Counted from the stretch's first letter, positions 33,182 to 42,875 are shown. The stretch: DNA of 64,000 bases from Lachnospiraceae bacterium (GCA_017623675.1 JAGAOO010000056.1:124001-188000), one strand, 5' to 3'. The notes: a model not told the origin generated them from the letters alone. Numbers and translations: made by a program.

Positions 33182-34111
33182 ATGCATTCACCATTAGAAA
33201 TCGCCAGAAATTTCGTGGAAATAGGAATTCATAAGGCGAATATGTCAATTTTTAAGATGCTGGTATTAGGGTTCTTTGCCGGTATGTTTATTGGATTTGC
33301 AGGCATCGCATCAACAACTGCTTCTGCTACATTGGAGGCTGGTTCCATTGCAAGACTGTTAAGTGCCTGTGTATTTCCGGCAGGCTTAGCTATGGTACTG
33401 ATTGCCGGAAGTGAGTTGTTTACGGGCAATAATTTGATGATTCTTGCAGCATTGGAGAAAAAGATTTCTGTCTTTCGAATGTTGAAGAATTGGTTTTTCG
33501 TAGCAATTGGGAATTTTTTGGGTTCTGCTTTTGTTGCAGCCTTGGTTGTATATGGAAATACTCCGAATTTATTTAACGGACAATTGGCTCAGGCAATTGT
33601 GAATGCAGGGGCATTAAGAACGAATCTGACGATACCGGATGCGTTTATCCGGGGGATTTTGTGTAATGTGCTGGTATGCCTGGCTGTATGGATGTCATTT
33701 GCGGCAAAACGGATGTCAGGAAAACTGATTATCAGCTTTTGGCCGATTATGTTATTTGTATTATGTGGTTTTGAACATAGTATTGCAGATATGTATTTTG
33801 GTATGGCAGCACTGTTGACAGCAGATAAATACGAAATCGTTGCAGAAGGACTCACATGGGTAAATTTCTTCACGCATTGTCTGATCCCGGTTACGCTTGG
33901 AAATGTAATTGGCGGTGCCGGAATTGTGGGATTTGGATATTGGCTCTGCTATCTGTGCCCAAGTCCATTTATTCAGGCAACTGCAGAGGAAGAACAGGAA
34001 GAAATTGATTTGGCAGAGGGATATTATAAGAGCCGGTCAGAGAAGCTTAAGGATAAGTTAAAAGAAAAGATGAAGATGAAGGAAATAAAAGATCATGAAT
34101 CAGATTCTTGA
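33182..34111 (+). CDS. Formate/nitrite transporter (FNT) family channel
   Basis: A 309-residue membrane protein with six helices in the FNT fold. Recognisable segments are the N-terminal PLEIARNFVEIGIHKAN, GFFAGMFIGFAG, GSELFTGNN, and CGFEHSIADMYFG with the gating histidine. It moves formate, nitrite or another small monovalent anion across the membrane, most likely formate in a fermenting anaerobe. The ATG at 33182 follows GAGGAGG; the frame is open further upstream inside the corA tail but without a start site. The tail after the last helix is unusually charged (KLKDKLKEKMKMKE). Confidence 0.93.
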   Translation: MHSPLEIARNFVEIGIHKANMSIFKMLVLGFFAGMFIGFAGIASTTASATLEAGSIARLLSACVFPAGLAMVLIAGSELFTGNNLMILAALEKKISVFRMLKNWFFVAIGNFLGSAFVAALVVYGNTPNLFNGQLAQAIVNAGALRTNLTIPDAFIRGILCNVLVCLAVWMSFAAKRMSGKLIISFWPIMLFVLCGFEHSIADMYFGMAALLTADKYEIVAEGLTWVNFFTHCLIPVTLGNVIGGAGIVGFGYWLCYLCPSPFIQATAEEEQEEIDLAEGYYKSRSEKLKDKLKEKMKMKEIKDHESDS

Positions 34112-34240
34112 CGCAGATAAGAGATTTGTGTTAGAATTCGAATAGATTGATATTAGGGAGTAGTTCGCATTCTATAAAAGGGATGTTGTGCTGTTCGTCA
34201 TCACGTTATTTATAACCGGATGGTACACTGAGATAGGAAC

Positions 34241-34288
34241 GAGACTTTTATCGCACGTTTAGCGTGCGGTAAAAGTCTCTTTTTTTTG
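34241..34288 (+). terminator. Rho-independent terminator of the FNT gene
   Basis: GAGACTTTTA-T-CGCACG pairs with CGTGCG-G-TAAAAGTCTC and is followed by eight T. Confidence 0.92.
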
Positions 34289-34318
34289 TAGCAAAAGCCC
34301 GACAAGGAGGAAGAACGC

Positions 34319-34741
34319 ATGAAAATACGTATAAAAAGTAATATGGTTCATATGTTAGTTACAATATGTGTTTTAAGCGCTGTCCTTTTATTCATGAAGA
34401 TGAACTCCGTTATTTGTTTGAAAGATGATGGGCAATGCATGGAGTTATCTGCGAAAGCAGATGGAAATACAGAACAGATACTTAACACGATTGACTTGGG
34501 AATAATGAGGGAAACAGATATATTGGTTCCTTCCAATAACCAGTTATGTCTTACCATTCAGAATGCTGCTCGAATCAAAGGCAGAAAGAATGCATCCAGA
34601 ATGTTAACGAATCTGATTATGTCGCAATCCCTTGGAATAAGAGTACAAAAGTACTATTATAACCAGCATTGGGAAGAGGAAACTGCATCCTATTATCCAT
34701 ATACCATTCGGTATATTCAAAGTCAGGATGGAAAAAAATAA
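34319..34741 (+). CDS. Small exported protein with C-terminal YIxxxDGKK motif
   Basis: A 140-residue protein with an AAGGAGG site upstream. A basic N-terminus (MKIRIKSNM) and one hydrophobic helix (about 10-33, VHMLVTICVLSAVLLFMK) suggest a signal peptide or anchor, with the remainder outside. No known domain is seen. The end IRYIQSQDGKK resembles the IIYYIHHKDGKK end of the minus-strand protein at 26106-26528, which has equal length. It lies between a terminator and the P-type ATPase gene, so it may share that transcript. Function is unknown. Confidence 0.7.
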   Translation: MKIRIKSNMVHMLVTICVLSAVLLFMKMNSVICLKDDGQCMELSAKADGNTEQILNTIDLGIMRETDILVPSNNQLCLTIQNAARIKGRKNASRMLTNLIMSQSLGIRVQKYYYNQHWEEETASYYPYTIRYIQSQDGKK

Positions 34742-34803
34742 TTCATTCAAATCTTCTAAAACATATCAAGCAGGATGAAACAATTGAAAATAGGAGGCTG
34801 TCT

Positions 34804-37479
34804 ATGAAAGCGTATTGGAACTATTCTGTTCAAGAGTTAGAACAGGAATTCAATGTCAGGAGAGAAGGCTTACGCAAGGAGCAGGTAGAAGAAATTCGTC
34901 TGAAAAGCGGTGAAAATGTGCTGTCCGAAAAGAAGAAAAAAAGTGTGATAGCAGTGTTTTTCAGTCAGTTTTGTGATTTGCTGATAGCAATTTTATTAAT
35001 TGCTGCAATTATCTCTATGTTCTCTGGAAATGTAGAAAGTACCATTGTAATTATTCTGGTATTAATCATGAATGCGGTTCTGGGGACGGTACAGCATGTG
35101 AAGGCACAGAAGTCTTTGGATAGCTTAAAGCAATTATCTTCTCCGATGGCAAAGGTATTGCGTGAGGGTGTGATACAGGAAGTACCTTCCAGAGAAATTG
35201 TACCGGGAGATTTGGTAATGCTGGAAGCCGGGGACTTAATTGTAGCGGATGGACGGATTTTGCACAATTATTCTTTGCAGGTCAATGAAAGTGCATTAAC
35301 AGGGGAATCTACGAATGTGGATAAGACAGATGAGAGTCTGGTGGGTGATGTACCATTAGCTGACCGGGTTAATATGGTATATTCCGGCAGTTTAGTCACC
35401 TATGGGCGTGCAGAAGTATTCGTCACAGCAACGGGAATGAATACAGAATTAGGTAAGATTGCAGGTATGATGGATGATATTCAGGAACGAAAAACACCAT
35501 TGCAGGTTAGTCTGGATTCCTTTAGTAAACGCCTTGCCATTCTCATTATGATTATCTCGGGGATTGTGTTTGGACTTTGCATCTATCGTCAGATGCCATT
35601 ATTAGATTCTATGATGTTTGCAGTAGCCTTGGCGGTGGCAGCAATACCGGAGGCATTAAGTTCTATTGTCACTATTGTTCAGGCGATGGGAACCCGGAAA
35701 ATGGCAAAGGAACAGGCAATAATTAAAGAACTGAAAGCAGTAGAAAGTCTGGGGTGTGTATCCGTTATTTGCTCGGATAAAACCGGAACTCTGACCCAGA
35801 ATAAGATGACTGTACAAAAAATATATATTGACCGGAGGGAGATTGAACCTCGGGAATTAGATATCACAAATCAATTACAGCGGTATCTGTTGTACAATGC
35901 AATTTTGACCAACGATTCCAGTCTGATAGACGGAAAAGGGATTGGTGACCCTACAGAATATGCATTGCTGGAAATGTTTCGCCAGATACCGGTAGAAAAT
36001 AATGTGCTTTGTAAAGATTATGGACTCCACGAAGATATGTTTCGACATTCCATGGAACGGTTAGAGGAGCTTCCCTTTGATTCCACGCGAAAGCTGATGA
36101 GCACCAAATACTGTATTCATGGTGTACCTACGATTCTGACCAAAGGAGCTGTTGATGTATTGTTGGAACGCTGTATTCATATACGGACATCGGAAGGAAT
36201 TATAGACCTGACAGAGCAGGAACGAAAACAGATTCAGGAGCAGAATCAACAGTTTTCGGAACGGGGATTACGGGTTTTGGCATTTGCTTATCGGGAAACG
36301 GGTGAACCGTTGACATTAGAAACGGAAACCGGATTTACCTTCCTTGGTCTGGTTGCCATGGTAGACCCACCAAGACCGGAAGCAGTGGCGGCTGTGGCAG
36401 ATGCAAAGAGAGCAGGTATTCGTACCGTTATGATTACCGGTGACCATAAGATTACGGCAACCGCAATTGCTAAGACCATTGGTATTTTTGAAGATGGTGA
36501 TATGGCAGTGACAGGGATGGAACTGGATGCAATGACAGATGCTGAATTAGATGCTGTCATTGAACAGATTACGGTTTACGCCAGAGTATCACCGGAAAAT
36601 AAAATTCGTATTGTGGAAGCATGGCAGAGAAAAGGAAAAATTGTGTCAATGACCGGAGATGGCGTCAATGATGCACCGGCGCTGAAACGGGCAGATATTG
36701 GTGTCGCTATGGGAATTACCGGTACAGAAGTATCAAAGGATGCCTCAGCCATGATTTTGGCAGATGATAATTTTGCCACTATTATGAAAGCTGTTTTGAA
36801 TGGGCGGAATGTATATCGAAATATTAAGAATGCTATTTTATTCCTACTGTCAGGGAATATGGCTGGAATACTATCTGTACTTTATACGTCTGTCATGGGA
36901 TTACCAATTCCCTTTGAAGCAGTTCATTTGTTATTTATCAATTTACTGACAGATTCCCTTCCTGCCATTGCGATTGGAATGGAACCAACGGATAAAACCC
37001 TGTTAGAGGAAAAACCAAGAGATCCTTCTGTCGGAATACTGAATCGCAGATTTTTTATGCAGATGTTAGGACAGGGAGCCTTAATTGCATTGGTGGTTAT
37101 GGTGGCATATTATCTGGGCATGAATATCAGTCCGGCAGCGGCATCCACTTATGCATTTGCAACCCTGACACTGGCAAGACTGTTTCATGGTTTTAATTGT
37201 CGAAGCAAACTGTCTGTCTTTCATGCAGGCTTGTGCTCAAATCCATATAGCCTTATGGCTTTTGGTGCCGGTGTCACACTATTAGCATTGGTACTGTTGG
37301 TGCCGCCTCTTGGGAGCTTGTTCAGTGTAGTATCTCTGGATGGCATGGGGATGGCACAGATTGCCGGGCTTGCAGTTTTGCCAACGGTATGTATTCAGAT
37401 ATATAAGTGGGTGCATGACATAATGGACGATAGAAAGATGGCTCGGGATAAGGCAAAGGGGAAACCGGGGAGGATGTAA
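34804..37479 (+). CDS. Calcium-type cation-transporting P-type ATPase (P2)
   Basis: An 891-residue pump. In order it has a cation-ATPase N-terminal domain (about 5-65), the actuator motif ALTGESTNVDK, and M4 with AAIPEALSSIVTIV. The phosphorylation site is CSDKTGTLT, with D325. The hinge is MTGDGVNDAPALKRADIGVAMG, followed by M5-M10 with the C-terminal cation ATPase domain. It resembles bacterial Ca2+-ATPases (LMCA1/YloB-like) that export Ca2+ in exchange for protons. The ATG at 34804 follows ATAGGAGG. The PiT phosphate transporter starts two bases after its stop, so they are cotranscribed. Confidence 0.93.
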   Translation: MKAYWNYSVQELEQEFNVRREGLRKEQVEEIRLKSGENVLSEKKKKSVIAVFFSQFCDLLIAILLIAAIISMFSGNVESTIVIILVLIMNAVLGTVQHVKAQKSLDSLKQLSSPMAKVLREGVIQEVPSREIVPGDLVMLEAGDLIVADGRILHNYSLQVNESALTGESTNVDKTDESLVGDVPLADRVNMVYSGSLVTYGRAEVFVTATGMNTELGKIAGMMDDIQERKTPLQVSLDSFSKRLAILIMIISGIVFGLCIYRQMPLLDSMMFAVALAVAAIPEALSSIVTIVQAMGTRKMAKEQAIIKELKAVESLGCVSVICSDKTGTLTQNKMTVQKIYIDRREIEPRELDITNQLQRYLLYNAILTNDSSLIDGKGIGDPTEYALLEMFRQIPVENNVLCKDYGLHEDMFRHSMERLEELPFDSTRKLMSTKYCIHGVPTILTKGAVDVLLERCIHIRTSEGIIDLTEQERKQIQEQNQQFSERGLRVLAFAYRETGEPLTLETETGFTFLGLVAMVDPPRPEAVAAVADAKRAGIRTVMITGDHKITATAIAKTIGIFEDGDMAVTGMELDAMTDAELDAVIEQITVYARVSPENKIRIVEAWQRKGKIVSMTGDGVNDAPALKRADIGVAMGITGTEVSKDASAMILADDNFATIMKAVLNGRNVYRNIKNAILFLLSGNMAGILSVLYTSVMGLPIPFEAVHLLFINLLTDSLPAIAIGMEPTDKTLLEEKPRDPSVGILNRRFFMQMLGQGALIALVVMVAYYLGMNISPAAASTYAFATLTLARLFHGFNCRSKLSVFHAGLCSNPYSLMAFGAGVTLLALVLLVPPLGSLFSVVSLDGMGMAQIAGLAVLPTVCIQIYKWVHDIMDDRKMARDKAKGKPGRM

Positions 37480-37480
37480 C

Positions 37481-38542
37481 ATGGAGTATGAGATTTCATT
37501 TCTGTATTTTCTTCAGCAAATGGGAGAGCATCCGATGCTGCTCATTTCCGTATTGCTGACCTTGGGAGTAATTTTTGTAAATGGCTGGACAGATGCACCC
37601 AATGCTATAGCAACCTGTGTGTCAACACGCTGTATTGATGTAAATAAAGCCATAATTATGGCGGCAATCTGTAATTTCTTTGGGGTATTGATTATGACGG
37701 TATTCAATGCCAAGGTTGCCATGACCATTAAAAATATGGTGAATTTCGAGGGTGATAATGACAAAGCGTTGATTGCGTTGTGTGCTGCTTTGGCTGCAAT
37801 TGTAATCTGGGCAATAGGTGCATGGGCATTTGGTATACCAACCAGTGAAAGCCATGCTCTGATTGCGGGATTAACCGGTGCGGCAATCGCCTTGCAGGGA
37901 GGATTGAAAGGTGTAAATGGAGCGGAATGGATGAAAGTAATTTATGGATTGGTATTATCCACATTGGGAGGATTTGTACTTGGATTTCTAATATGTAAAT
38001 GTATGACAATGATATTCTATCATTGTGACAGGGAGAAAATGAATCGGTTTTTTCAAGGGGGACAGATTGCCGGTGGGGCGGCAATGGCATTTGTACATGG
38101 AGCACAGGACGGACAGAAGTTCATGGGAGTTCTTCTGTTAGGACTGTTTCTGGTAAATGGACAGGAAGATACGGTTGGTGCAGCAATTCCTGTCTGGATG
38201 ATGCTGCTTTGTTCCATTGTCATGGGAGTGGGAACCTCCATTGGTGGAAAGAAAATCATCAAATCTGTGGGAATGGACATGGTAAAGCTGGAAAAGTATC
38301 AAGGTTTTTCAGCAGATATAGCAGCAACGTTCAGTATCTTAGCATCTACTTTGTTTGGAATTCCGGTGAGTACCACTCATGTTAAAACGACAGCGATTAT
38401 GGGGGTTGGGGCTGTAAAGAGGAAATCTGCGATTAACTATAGTGTGGTAAAAGATATGGTACTGGCATGGGTATTGACCTTTCCGGGTTGCGGTTTGATT
38501 GGATTTGCAATGGCAAAGCTATTTTTGTTGGTTGCATCATAG
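37481..38542 (+). CDS. pit: PiT-family inorganic phosphate transporter
   Basis: A 353-residue membrane protein with about ten helices. The duplicated PiT signatures are present: GWTDAPNAIATCVSTR near the N-terminus and PVSTTHVKTTAIMGVGAV near the C-terminus, with GIPTSESHALIAGL and FVHGAQDGQKFMG between. It imports phosphate, probably as a metal-phosphate complex with H+ or Na+. A DUF47 (PhoU-like) gene follows directly, the usual partner. GGGGAGGATG overlaps the end of the ATPase gene as its ribosome site. Confidence 0.95.
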   Translation: MEYEISFLYFLQQMGEHPMLLISVLLTLGVIFVNGWTDAPNAIATCVSTRCIDVNKAIIMAAICNFFGVLIMTVFNAKVAMTIKNMVNFEGDNDKALIALCAALAAIVIWAIGAWAFGIPTSESHALIAGLTGAAIALQGGLKGVNGAEWMKVIYGLVLSTLGGFVLGFLICKCMTMIFYHCDREKMNRFFQGGQIAGGAAMAFVHGAQDGQKFMGVLLLGLFLVNGQEDTVGAAIPVWMMLLCSIVMGVGTSIGGKKIIKSVGMDMVKLEKYQGFSADIAATFSILASTLFGIPVSTTHVKTTAIMGVGAVKRKSAINYSVVKDMVLAWVLTFPGCGLIGFAMAKLFLLVAS

Positions 38543-38584
38543 TTTGGATAATTAAGAAGGATATAGGATGAAAAGGAGACAAAC

Positions 38585-39205
38585 ATGAAAAAGAAGAAGG
38601 ATGATTTTTATTATAAGAATTTAAATACCTGTGTGGAATACTCCTATCAGGCAGCCTGTTTGTTGCAGGAAACCTTAGCAGATTATCAGAAACCCATGTT
38701 GCCGGAATGCCTTTCAAGAATGCATGAAATTGAACAACAGGCAGACTCTAAGAAGCATAAGATGATGTCAGTACTAAGTCAGGCATTTATTACCCCTATT
38801 GAACGGGAGGATTTGATGGCACTTAGTAATGATTTGGATGATATTACAGATGCTGTGGAAGAGGTGTTGATGCAGATATATATGTGCGATGTGGAAGATA
38901 TCCGGGAAGACATTCTTCCAATGCTGGAATTGTTAAAAACTTGTATTCAGGCATTGGGAGATGTGATTGGCGAATTAAAAAGTTTTAAGCATTCAAAAAA
39001 GCTGGGAGAATATATTATTAAAGTGAATGATTTGGAGGAGCGTGGAGATCGGTTATATATGGAAACCATGCATCGATTGCATCAGGAATCGGATATCCGT
39101 ACCATTGTTGTCTGGAGAACGATTTATGAATGTGTTGAAACCTGTATGGATACCTGTGAGCATGCGGCAGATATTGTAGAAACCGTTCAGATGAAAAATA
39201 TATGA
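38585..39205 (+). CDS. DUF47 (PhoU-like) family protein
   Basis: A 206-residue all-helical cytoplasmic protein of the TIGR00153/DUF47 family, related to PhoU. Acidic metal-site motifs are visible: MHEIEQQADSKKH, SNDLDDITDAVEEVL and KVNDLEERGDRLY. Members are encoded next to Pit transporters and are thought to control them; that is the likely job here. AAAAGGAG precedes the ATG. It is followed 15 bp later by the DUF368 gene. Confidence 0.92.
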   Translation: MKKKKDDFYYKNLNTCVEYSYQAACLLQETLADYQKPMLPECLSRMHEIEQQADSKKHKMMSVLSQAFITPIEREDLMALSNDLDDITDAVEEVLMQIYMCDVEDIREDILPMLELLKTCIQALGDVIGELKSFKHSKKLGEYIIKVNDLEERGDRLYMETMHRLHQESDIRTIVVWRTIYECVETCMDTCEHAADIVETVQMKNI

Positions 39206-39220
39206 TTCATGGAGGCATTT

Positions 39221-40018
39221 ATGCAATTAAAGTTAATAGTGAAAGCGTTATGGATTGGTGCTACCATGACGATACCCGGTGTATCCGGTGGTACAATGGC
39301 GGTTGTAACGGGGATTTATGAAGATTTAATTCATGCGGTCAATGGATTTCGAAAGGAGCCGAAGAAGCATATCGGTTTTCTGCTACAATTTGTAATAAGT
39401 GCCGGAGCAGGATTTCTGCTTCTGGCACGTTTGGTTACCTGGTTGCTAGAGCAACCGCAACCGGGAGAAATAACGAAATGTTTTTTTTGTGGTGTTGTGT
39501 TTGGAGGAGTTCCCTTATTGGTAAAAAAGGCGGATATCCATAAATGGTCTGTTTCCCATATTCTGTGTCTGCTTTTGGGAGCAGGTATAGTATTAGGGCT
39601 GGGACAAATACCACAGGGTCTGTTTTCTACCGGGACAGGATTCGTCTTTTATCTCTTGCAATTGGTAGGAGGCTTCCTGATTGCAATTGCTTTCGTATTG
39701 CCGGGAATCAGTACCAGTCATATGCTTTATATTCTGGGCTTATACGAGGTGGTATTACAGAAGGCTTATGCATTTCGATTCTGGGAATTAATTCCCTTGG
39801 CAATAGGAGGAATATTAGGTACATTTTTAACTGCTGATGGATTGGAAAAACTATTGGAACGGTATCCTTCTCAGGTTTATATGGCAATCGTAGGCTTTGT
39901 AGCAGGTTCTGTTGTAACATTGTTACCAATAGGGGGATTTCATCAGATTCTCTGGGATGTGGTAGTTTGTGTGGCTGGATTTGTGAGTATGTTTTTGATA
40001 TCCGGGAAAGGGATATAA
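39221..40018 (+). CDS. DUF368 / PopT-family membrane protein (polyprenyl-phosphate translocase)
   Basis: A 265-residue protein with about eight helices. The duplicated DUF368 signatures are WIGATMTIPGVSGGTMAVVTGIY at the N-terminus and FVLPGISTSHMLYILGLYE in the second half. DUF368 proteins have been identified as undecaprenyl-phosphate translocases (PopT) that recycle the lipid carrier for cell-wall synthesis. The ATG at 39221 has GGAGG 5 bp upstream; the ATG at 39209 would overlap that site. Its place after PiT and DUF47 suggests a link between phosphate homeostasis and lipid-carrier recycling. Confidence 0.88.
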   Translation: MQLKLIVKALWIGATMTIPGVSGGTMAVVTGIYEDLIHAVNGFRKEPKKHIGFLLQFVISAGAGFLLLARLVTWLLEQPQPGEITKCFFCGVVFGGVPLLVKKADIHKWSVSHILCLLLGAGIVLGLGQIPQGLFSTGTGFVFYLLQLVGGFLIAIAFVLPGISTSHMLYILGLYEVVLQKAYAFRFWELIPLAIGGILGTFLTADGLEKLLERYPSQVYMAIVGFVAGSVVTLLPIGGFHQILWDVVVCVAGFVSMFLISGKGI

Positions 40019-40050
40019 TCACATAATTATATAAAAAAGTGTGATTGAAA

Positions 40051-40079
40051 TTGACTTGCTATTGTGAAACGGATACACT
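40051..40079 (+). promoter_or_regulatory. Sigma-A promoter for the MBL hydrolase gene
   Basis: TTGACT and TACACT are separated by 17 bp, 27 bp before the ATG at 40107. Confidence 0.6.
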
Positions 40080-40106
40080 ATAAAGAAAACATTATCGAGG
40101 TTTGTC

Positions 40107-40820
40107 ATGCAAATAACATATTTGAATCATAGTGGATTCTTTATAGAAATGGAAACAGCATACTTTTTATTCGATTATTATAAGGGAACGATTCCACGGA
40201 TGACATTGGAAAAGCCATTGGTGGTATTTGTCAGTCACAGTCATGGTGACCATTATAATCGGGAGATTTATCATCTATTGCAGCAACATCCGAATACCCG
40301 GTATGTATTGGCAAAGGATATTCCAACCAAAAAGCTGGTTGCCGAATGGAAAGAACGGGGAGTTGATTTGGAGTCGCGGATTACAAGTGTTCGAAAGAAT
40401 ACAACACAGAAGCTGGTACTTGCCAATGGCAATACCCTAGAAATTACCACATTGAAATCCACGGATGCAGGCGTGGCATATTTGCTAACCTATGAAAATC
40501 AGACCATTTATCATGCCGGTGATTTGAATCTTTGGTACTGGGAAGGAGAAAGCAAACAGTACAATGAGAATATGACCGCTGCATATCTGAGGGAAATGGA
40601 GAAATTGAGGGGGAAACATATCGATGTAGCATTTGTGCCATTAGACCCCAGATTAGAGGAACATGCTTTTGACGGATTAAAGATTTTTCTGGACTATACA
40701 GACTGTGAGAAAGTGTATCCTATGCATATGTGGGGAGAGTATGGAGTGATTGAAAGATTTCTGGAGCGATATCCGGAGAGTGAAGGAATAGTTGTTGGGA
40801 TAGAAGGGTATAATCCTTGA
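40107..40820 (+). CDS. Metallo-beta-lactamase-fold hydrolase
   Basis: A 237-residue protein with the MBL metal motif HSHGDH at 44-49 (ligands H44, H46, D48, H49). Later ligands are in IYHAGDLNLWYW and MHMWGEYG. It begins ITYLNHSGFFIEM, typical of the UlaG-like/YycJ-distant branch of small cytoplasmic hydrolases. The substrate is unknown; phosphoester or lactone hydrolysis are typical in this branch. AGG precedes the ATG and a promoter lies directly upstream. Confidence 0.85.
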   Translation: MQITYLNHSGFFIEMETAYFLFDYYKGTIPRMTLEKPLVVFVSHSHGDHYNREIYHLLQQHPNTRYVLAKDIPTKKLVAEWKERGVDLESRITSVRKNTTQKLVLANGNTLEITTLKSTDAGVAYLLTYENQTIYHAGDLNLWYWEGESKQYNENMTAAYLREMEKLRGKHIDVAFVPLDPRLEEHAFDGLKIFLDYTDCEKVYPMHMWGEYGVIERFLERYPESEGIVVGIEGYNP

Positions 40821-40845
40821 CACTGAATTTATAAAAAATTATACT
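40817..40845 (+). promoter_or_regulatory. Sigma-A promoter for topB
   Basis: TTGACA and TATACT are separated by exactly 17 bp. The predicted start of transcription near 40852 lies just upstream of the chosen TTG start of topB at 40877 and excludes the earlier TTG at 40850. Confidence 0.85.
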
Positions 40846-40876
40846 GTTATTGTATGTTAAGAAAGTAGGAAATGAT

Positions 40877-42874
40877 TTGAAGAATTTATACATAGCAGAA
40901 AAACCCAGCGTTGCCAGGGAGTTTGCAAAAGCATTAAAAGTTAAGAGTGGAAATCATGACGGATACATGGAAGATGATACCAGTATTGTAACCTGGTGTG
41001 TGGGACATCTGGTTACAATGAGCTATCCGGAAGCATATGACCCCGCATTGGCAAAATGGAGTATGGAAACTATTCCGTTCATTCCCGATACCTTTCGGTA
41101 TGAAGTGATTGGAAGTGCTTCAAAACAGTTTGAGATTGTAAAGAAGCTGCTGAACCGGGAGGATGTAGGTTGCATTTATGTCTGCACCGACTCGGGACGA
41201 GAGGGAGAATATATCTACCGGCTGGTAGACCAGATGGCACAGGTGGATAAGAATAAAGAAAAGCGAAGAGTCTGGATTGACTCCCAGACAGAGGAAGAGA
41301 TTCTACGTGGTGTACGGGAGGCAAAGGAATTATCGGAATATGATAATCTGTGTGCTGCCGCATATTCCAGAGCCAAAGAAGATTACCTTATGGGTATTAA
41401 TTTTTCACGGGTTCTTACATTAAAATATGGAAATGCAGTGAGGAATTATTTGAATGAAAAACGCTCCGGTGCTATTTCTGTAGGCCGGGTAATGACCTGT
41501 GTACTGGGTATGGTGGTACAACGGGAGCGAAGCATACGGGAATTCGTAAAGACTCCATTCTATCGGATTGTGGCGACGGTTGAAGCCGGAGAAGACAGTT
41601 TTGAAGCAGAGTGGCGGGCGGTAGAAGGCAGCCCTTATTTTGAATCTCCAAAGCTGTATAAAGAAAATGGATTTAAGAAACGGGAAGATGCAGAAGGCTT
41701 GATTGCCGGACTTAAGGAACCAAAGCCTTGGGCGATGCAGGTGGAAAAGGTGGAGAAGAAGGTGGAGAAGAAAAATCCGCCTATGCTTTATAATTTAGCA
41801 GATTTACAGAATGACTGTTCCCGTTTATTTAAAATCAGTCCCGATGAAACCTTAAAAATTGTGCAGGAATTATACGAAAAGAAGCTGGTCACTTATCCAA
41901 GAACGGATGCCAGAGTATTATCTACAGCGGTCAGCAAGGAAATCTACAAGAATATCAGTGGTTTAAAGGGTTATGAAGCCGTAGCCGGCTTTGCAGCACA
42001 TATTTTAGAAGAAGGTTCTTATAAGACGATTGCAAAGACCAAATATGTTAATGATAAGCAGATTACAGACCATTATGCGATTATTCCGACCGGGCAGGGT
42101 TTAAGTGCCTTGAATTCCATGTCACAAACGGGAAAAGGAGTATATGACATTATTGCAAGACGGTTTCTGTCTGTCTTTTATCCGGCAGCAGAATATCAGA
42201 AAGCATCTTTGATATTACGACGCAAGGAGGAACGGTTCTTTGCAAGCTTTAAGGTATTATATAAGCAGGGGTTTTTAGAAGTGGCAGGGAATGCGTTTAC
42301 CAAGAAAAAGGGAGAAGAGGAAGAAGAGGAGAAATTCAGCCCGGAATTAATTCGCTATGTGGCTTCTTTGAAAAAGGGAAGTGAGGTAGAAGCGAAAGAC
42401 TTTGATATTCGGGAAGGGGAAACGAAACCTCCTAGCCGGTATACCTCCGGTACCTTGGTAATTGCAATGGAAAAGGCCGGTTCGGATATTGAGGAAGAGG
42501 AACTGCGGGATTACATGAAGGGCAGTGGAATCGGAACCAGTGCTACCCGTGCTGAAATTATTAAAAAGCTGATTAACATAGAATATATGGCATTGAATAA
42601 AAAGACGCAGGTAGTAACTCCAACTTTAAAAGGAGAAATGATTTATGATATTGTGTATTATTCCATTAATGCCTTGTTGCAGCCGAAGCTGACTGCCAGT
42701 TGGGAAAAAGGGCTGGGTCAGGTTGAGCGCGGAGAAATAACGGAAGAACATTACATGAAGATATTAGAAGATTTTGTAGTTAAGAAGACGGAATTAGTAA
42801 AAAGTTTGAATAATCAGAATGCCTTTCAGCCATTGTTTGACAAGGCAGCAGCGTATTATAAGAAAGGAAGATAA
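40877..42874 (+). CDS. topB: DNA topoisomerase III
   Basis: A 665-residue type IA topoisomerase. The TOPRIM domain has LYIAEKPSVAREFAKAL and CTDSGREGEYIYR (metal acids). The catalytic tyrosine is Y340 in LVTYPRTDARVLS. It relaxes and decatenates DNA through single-strand passage. I chose the TTG at 40877, preceded by AGGA at 6 bp and consistent with the promoter at 40817-40845. TTG starts are unusual here and may lower expression. No C-terminal zinc fingers are seen, unlike topoisomerase I. The hexapeptide-repeat gene follows at once. Confidence 0.93.
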   Translation: MKNLYIAEKPSVAREFAKALKVKSGNHDGYMEDDTSIVTWCVGHLVTMSYPEAYDPALAKWSMETIPFIPDTFRYEVIGSASKQFEIVKKLLNREDVGCIYVCTDSGREGEYIYRLVDQMAQVDKNKEKRRVWIDSQTEEEILRGVREAKELSEYDNLCAAAYSRAKEDYLMGINFSRVLTLKYGNAVRNYLNEKRSGAISVGRVMTCVLGMVVQRERSIREFVKTPFYRIVATVEAGEDSFEAEWRAVEGSPYFESPKLYKENGFKKREDAEGLIAGLKEPKPWAMQVEKVEKKVEKKNPPMLYNLADLQNDCSRLFKISPDETLKIVQELYEKKLVTYPRTDARVLSTAVSKEIYKNISGLKGYEAVAGFAAHILEEGSYKTIAKTKYVNDKQITDHYAIIPTGQGLSALNSMSQTGKGVYDIIARRFLSVFYPAAEYQKASLILRRKEERFFASFKVLYKQGFLEVAGNAFTKKKGEEEEEEKFSPELIRYVASLKKGSEVEAKDFDIREGETKPPSRYTSGTLVIAMEKAGSDIEEEELRDYMKGSGIGTSATRAEIIKKLINIEYMALNKKTQVVTPTLKGEMIYDIVYYSINALLQPKLTASWEKGLGQVERGEITEEHYMKILEDFVVKKTELVKSLNNQNAFQPLFDKAAAYYKKGR

Positions 42875-42875
42875 A

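Noticed and set aside
40017..40046. AATCACA/TGTGATT hairpin as terminator of the DUF368 gene
   Set aside because: The 7-bp stem encloses a long AT-rich loop and lacks a T run; it may be chance and overlaps the promoter region of the next gene.
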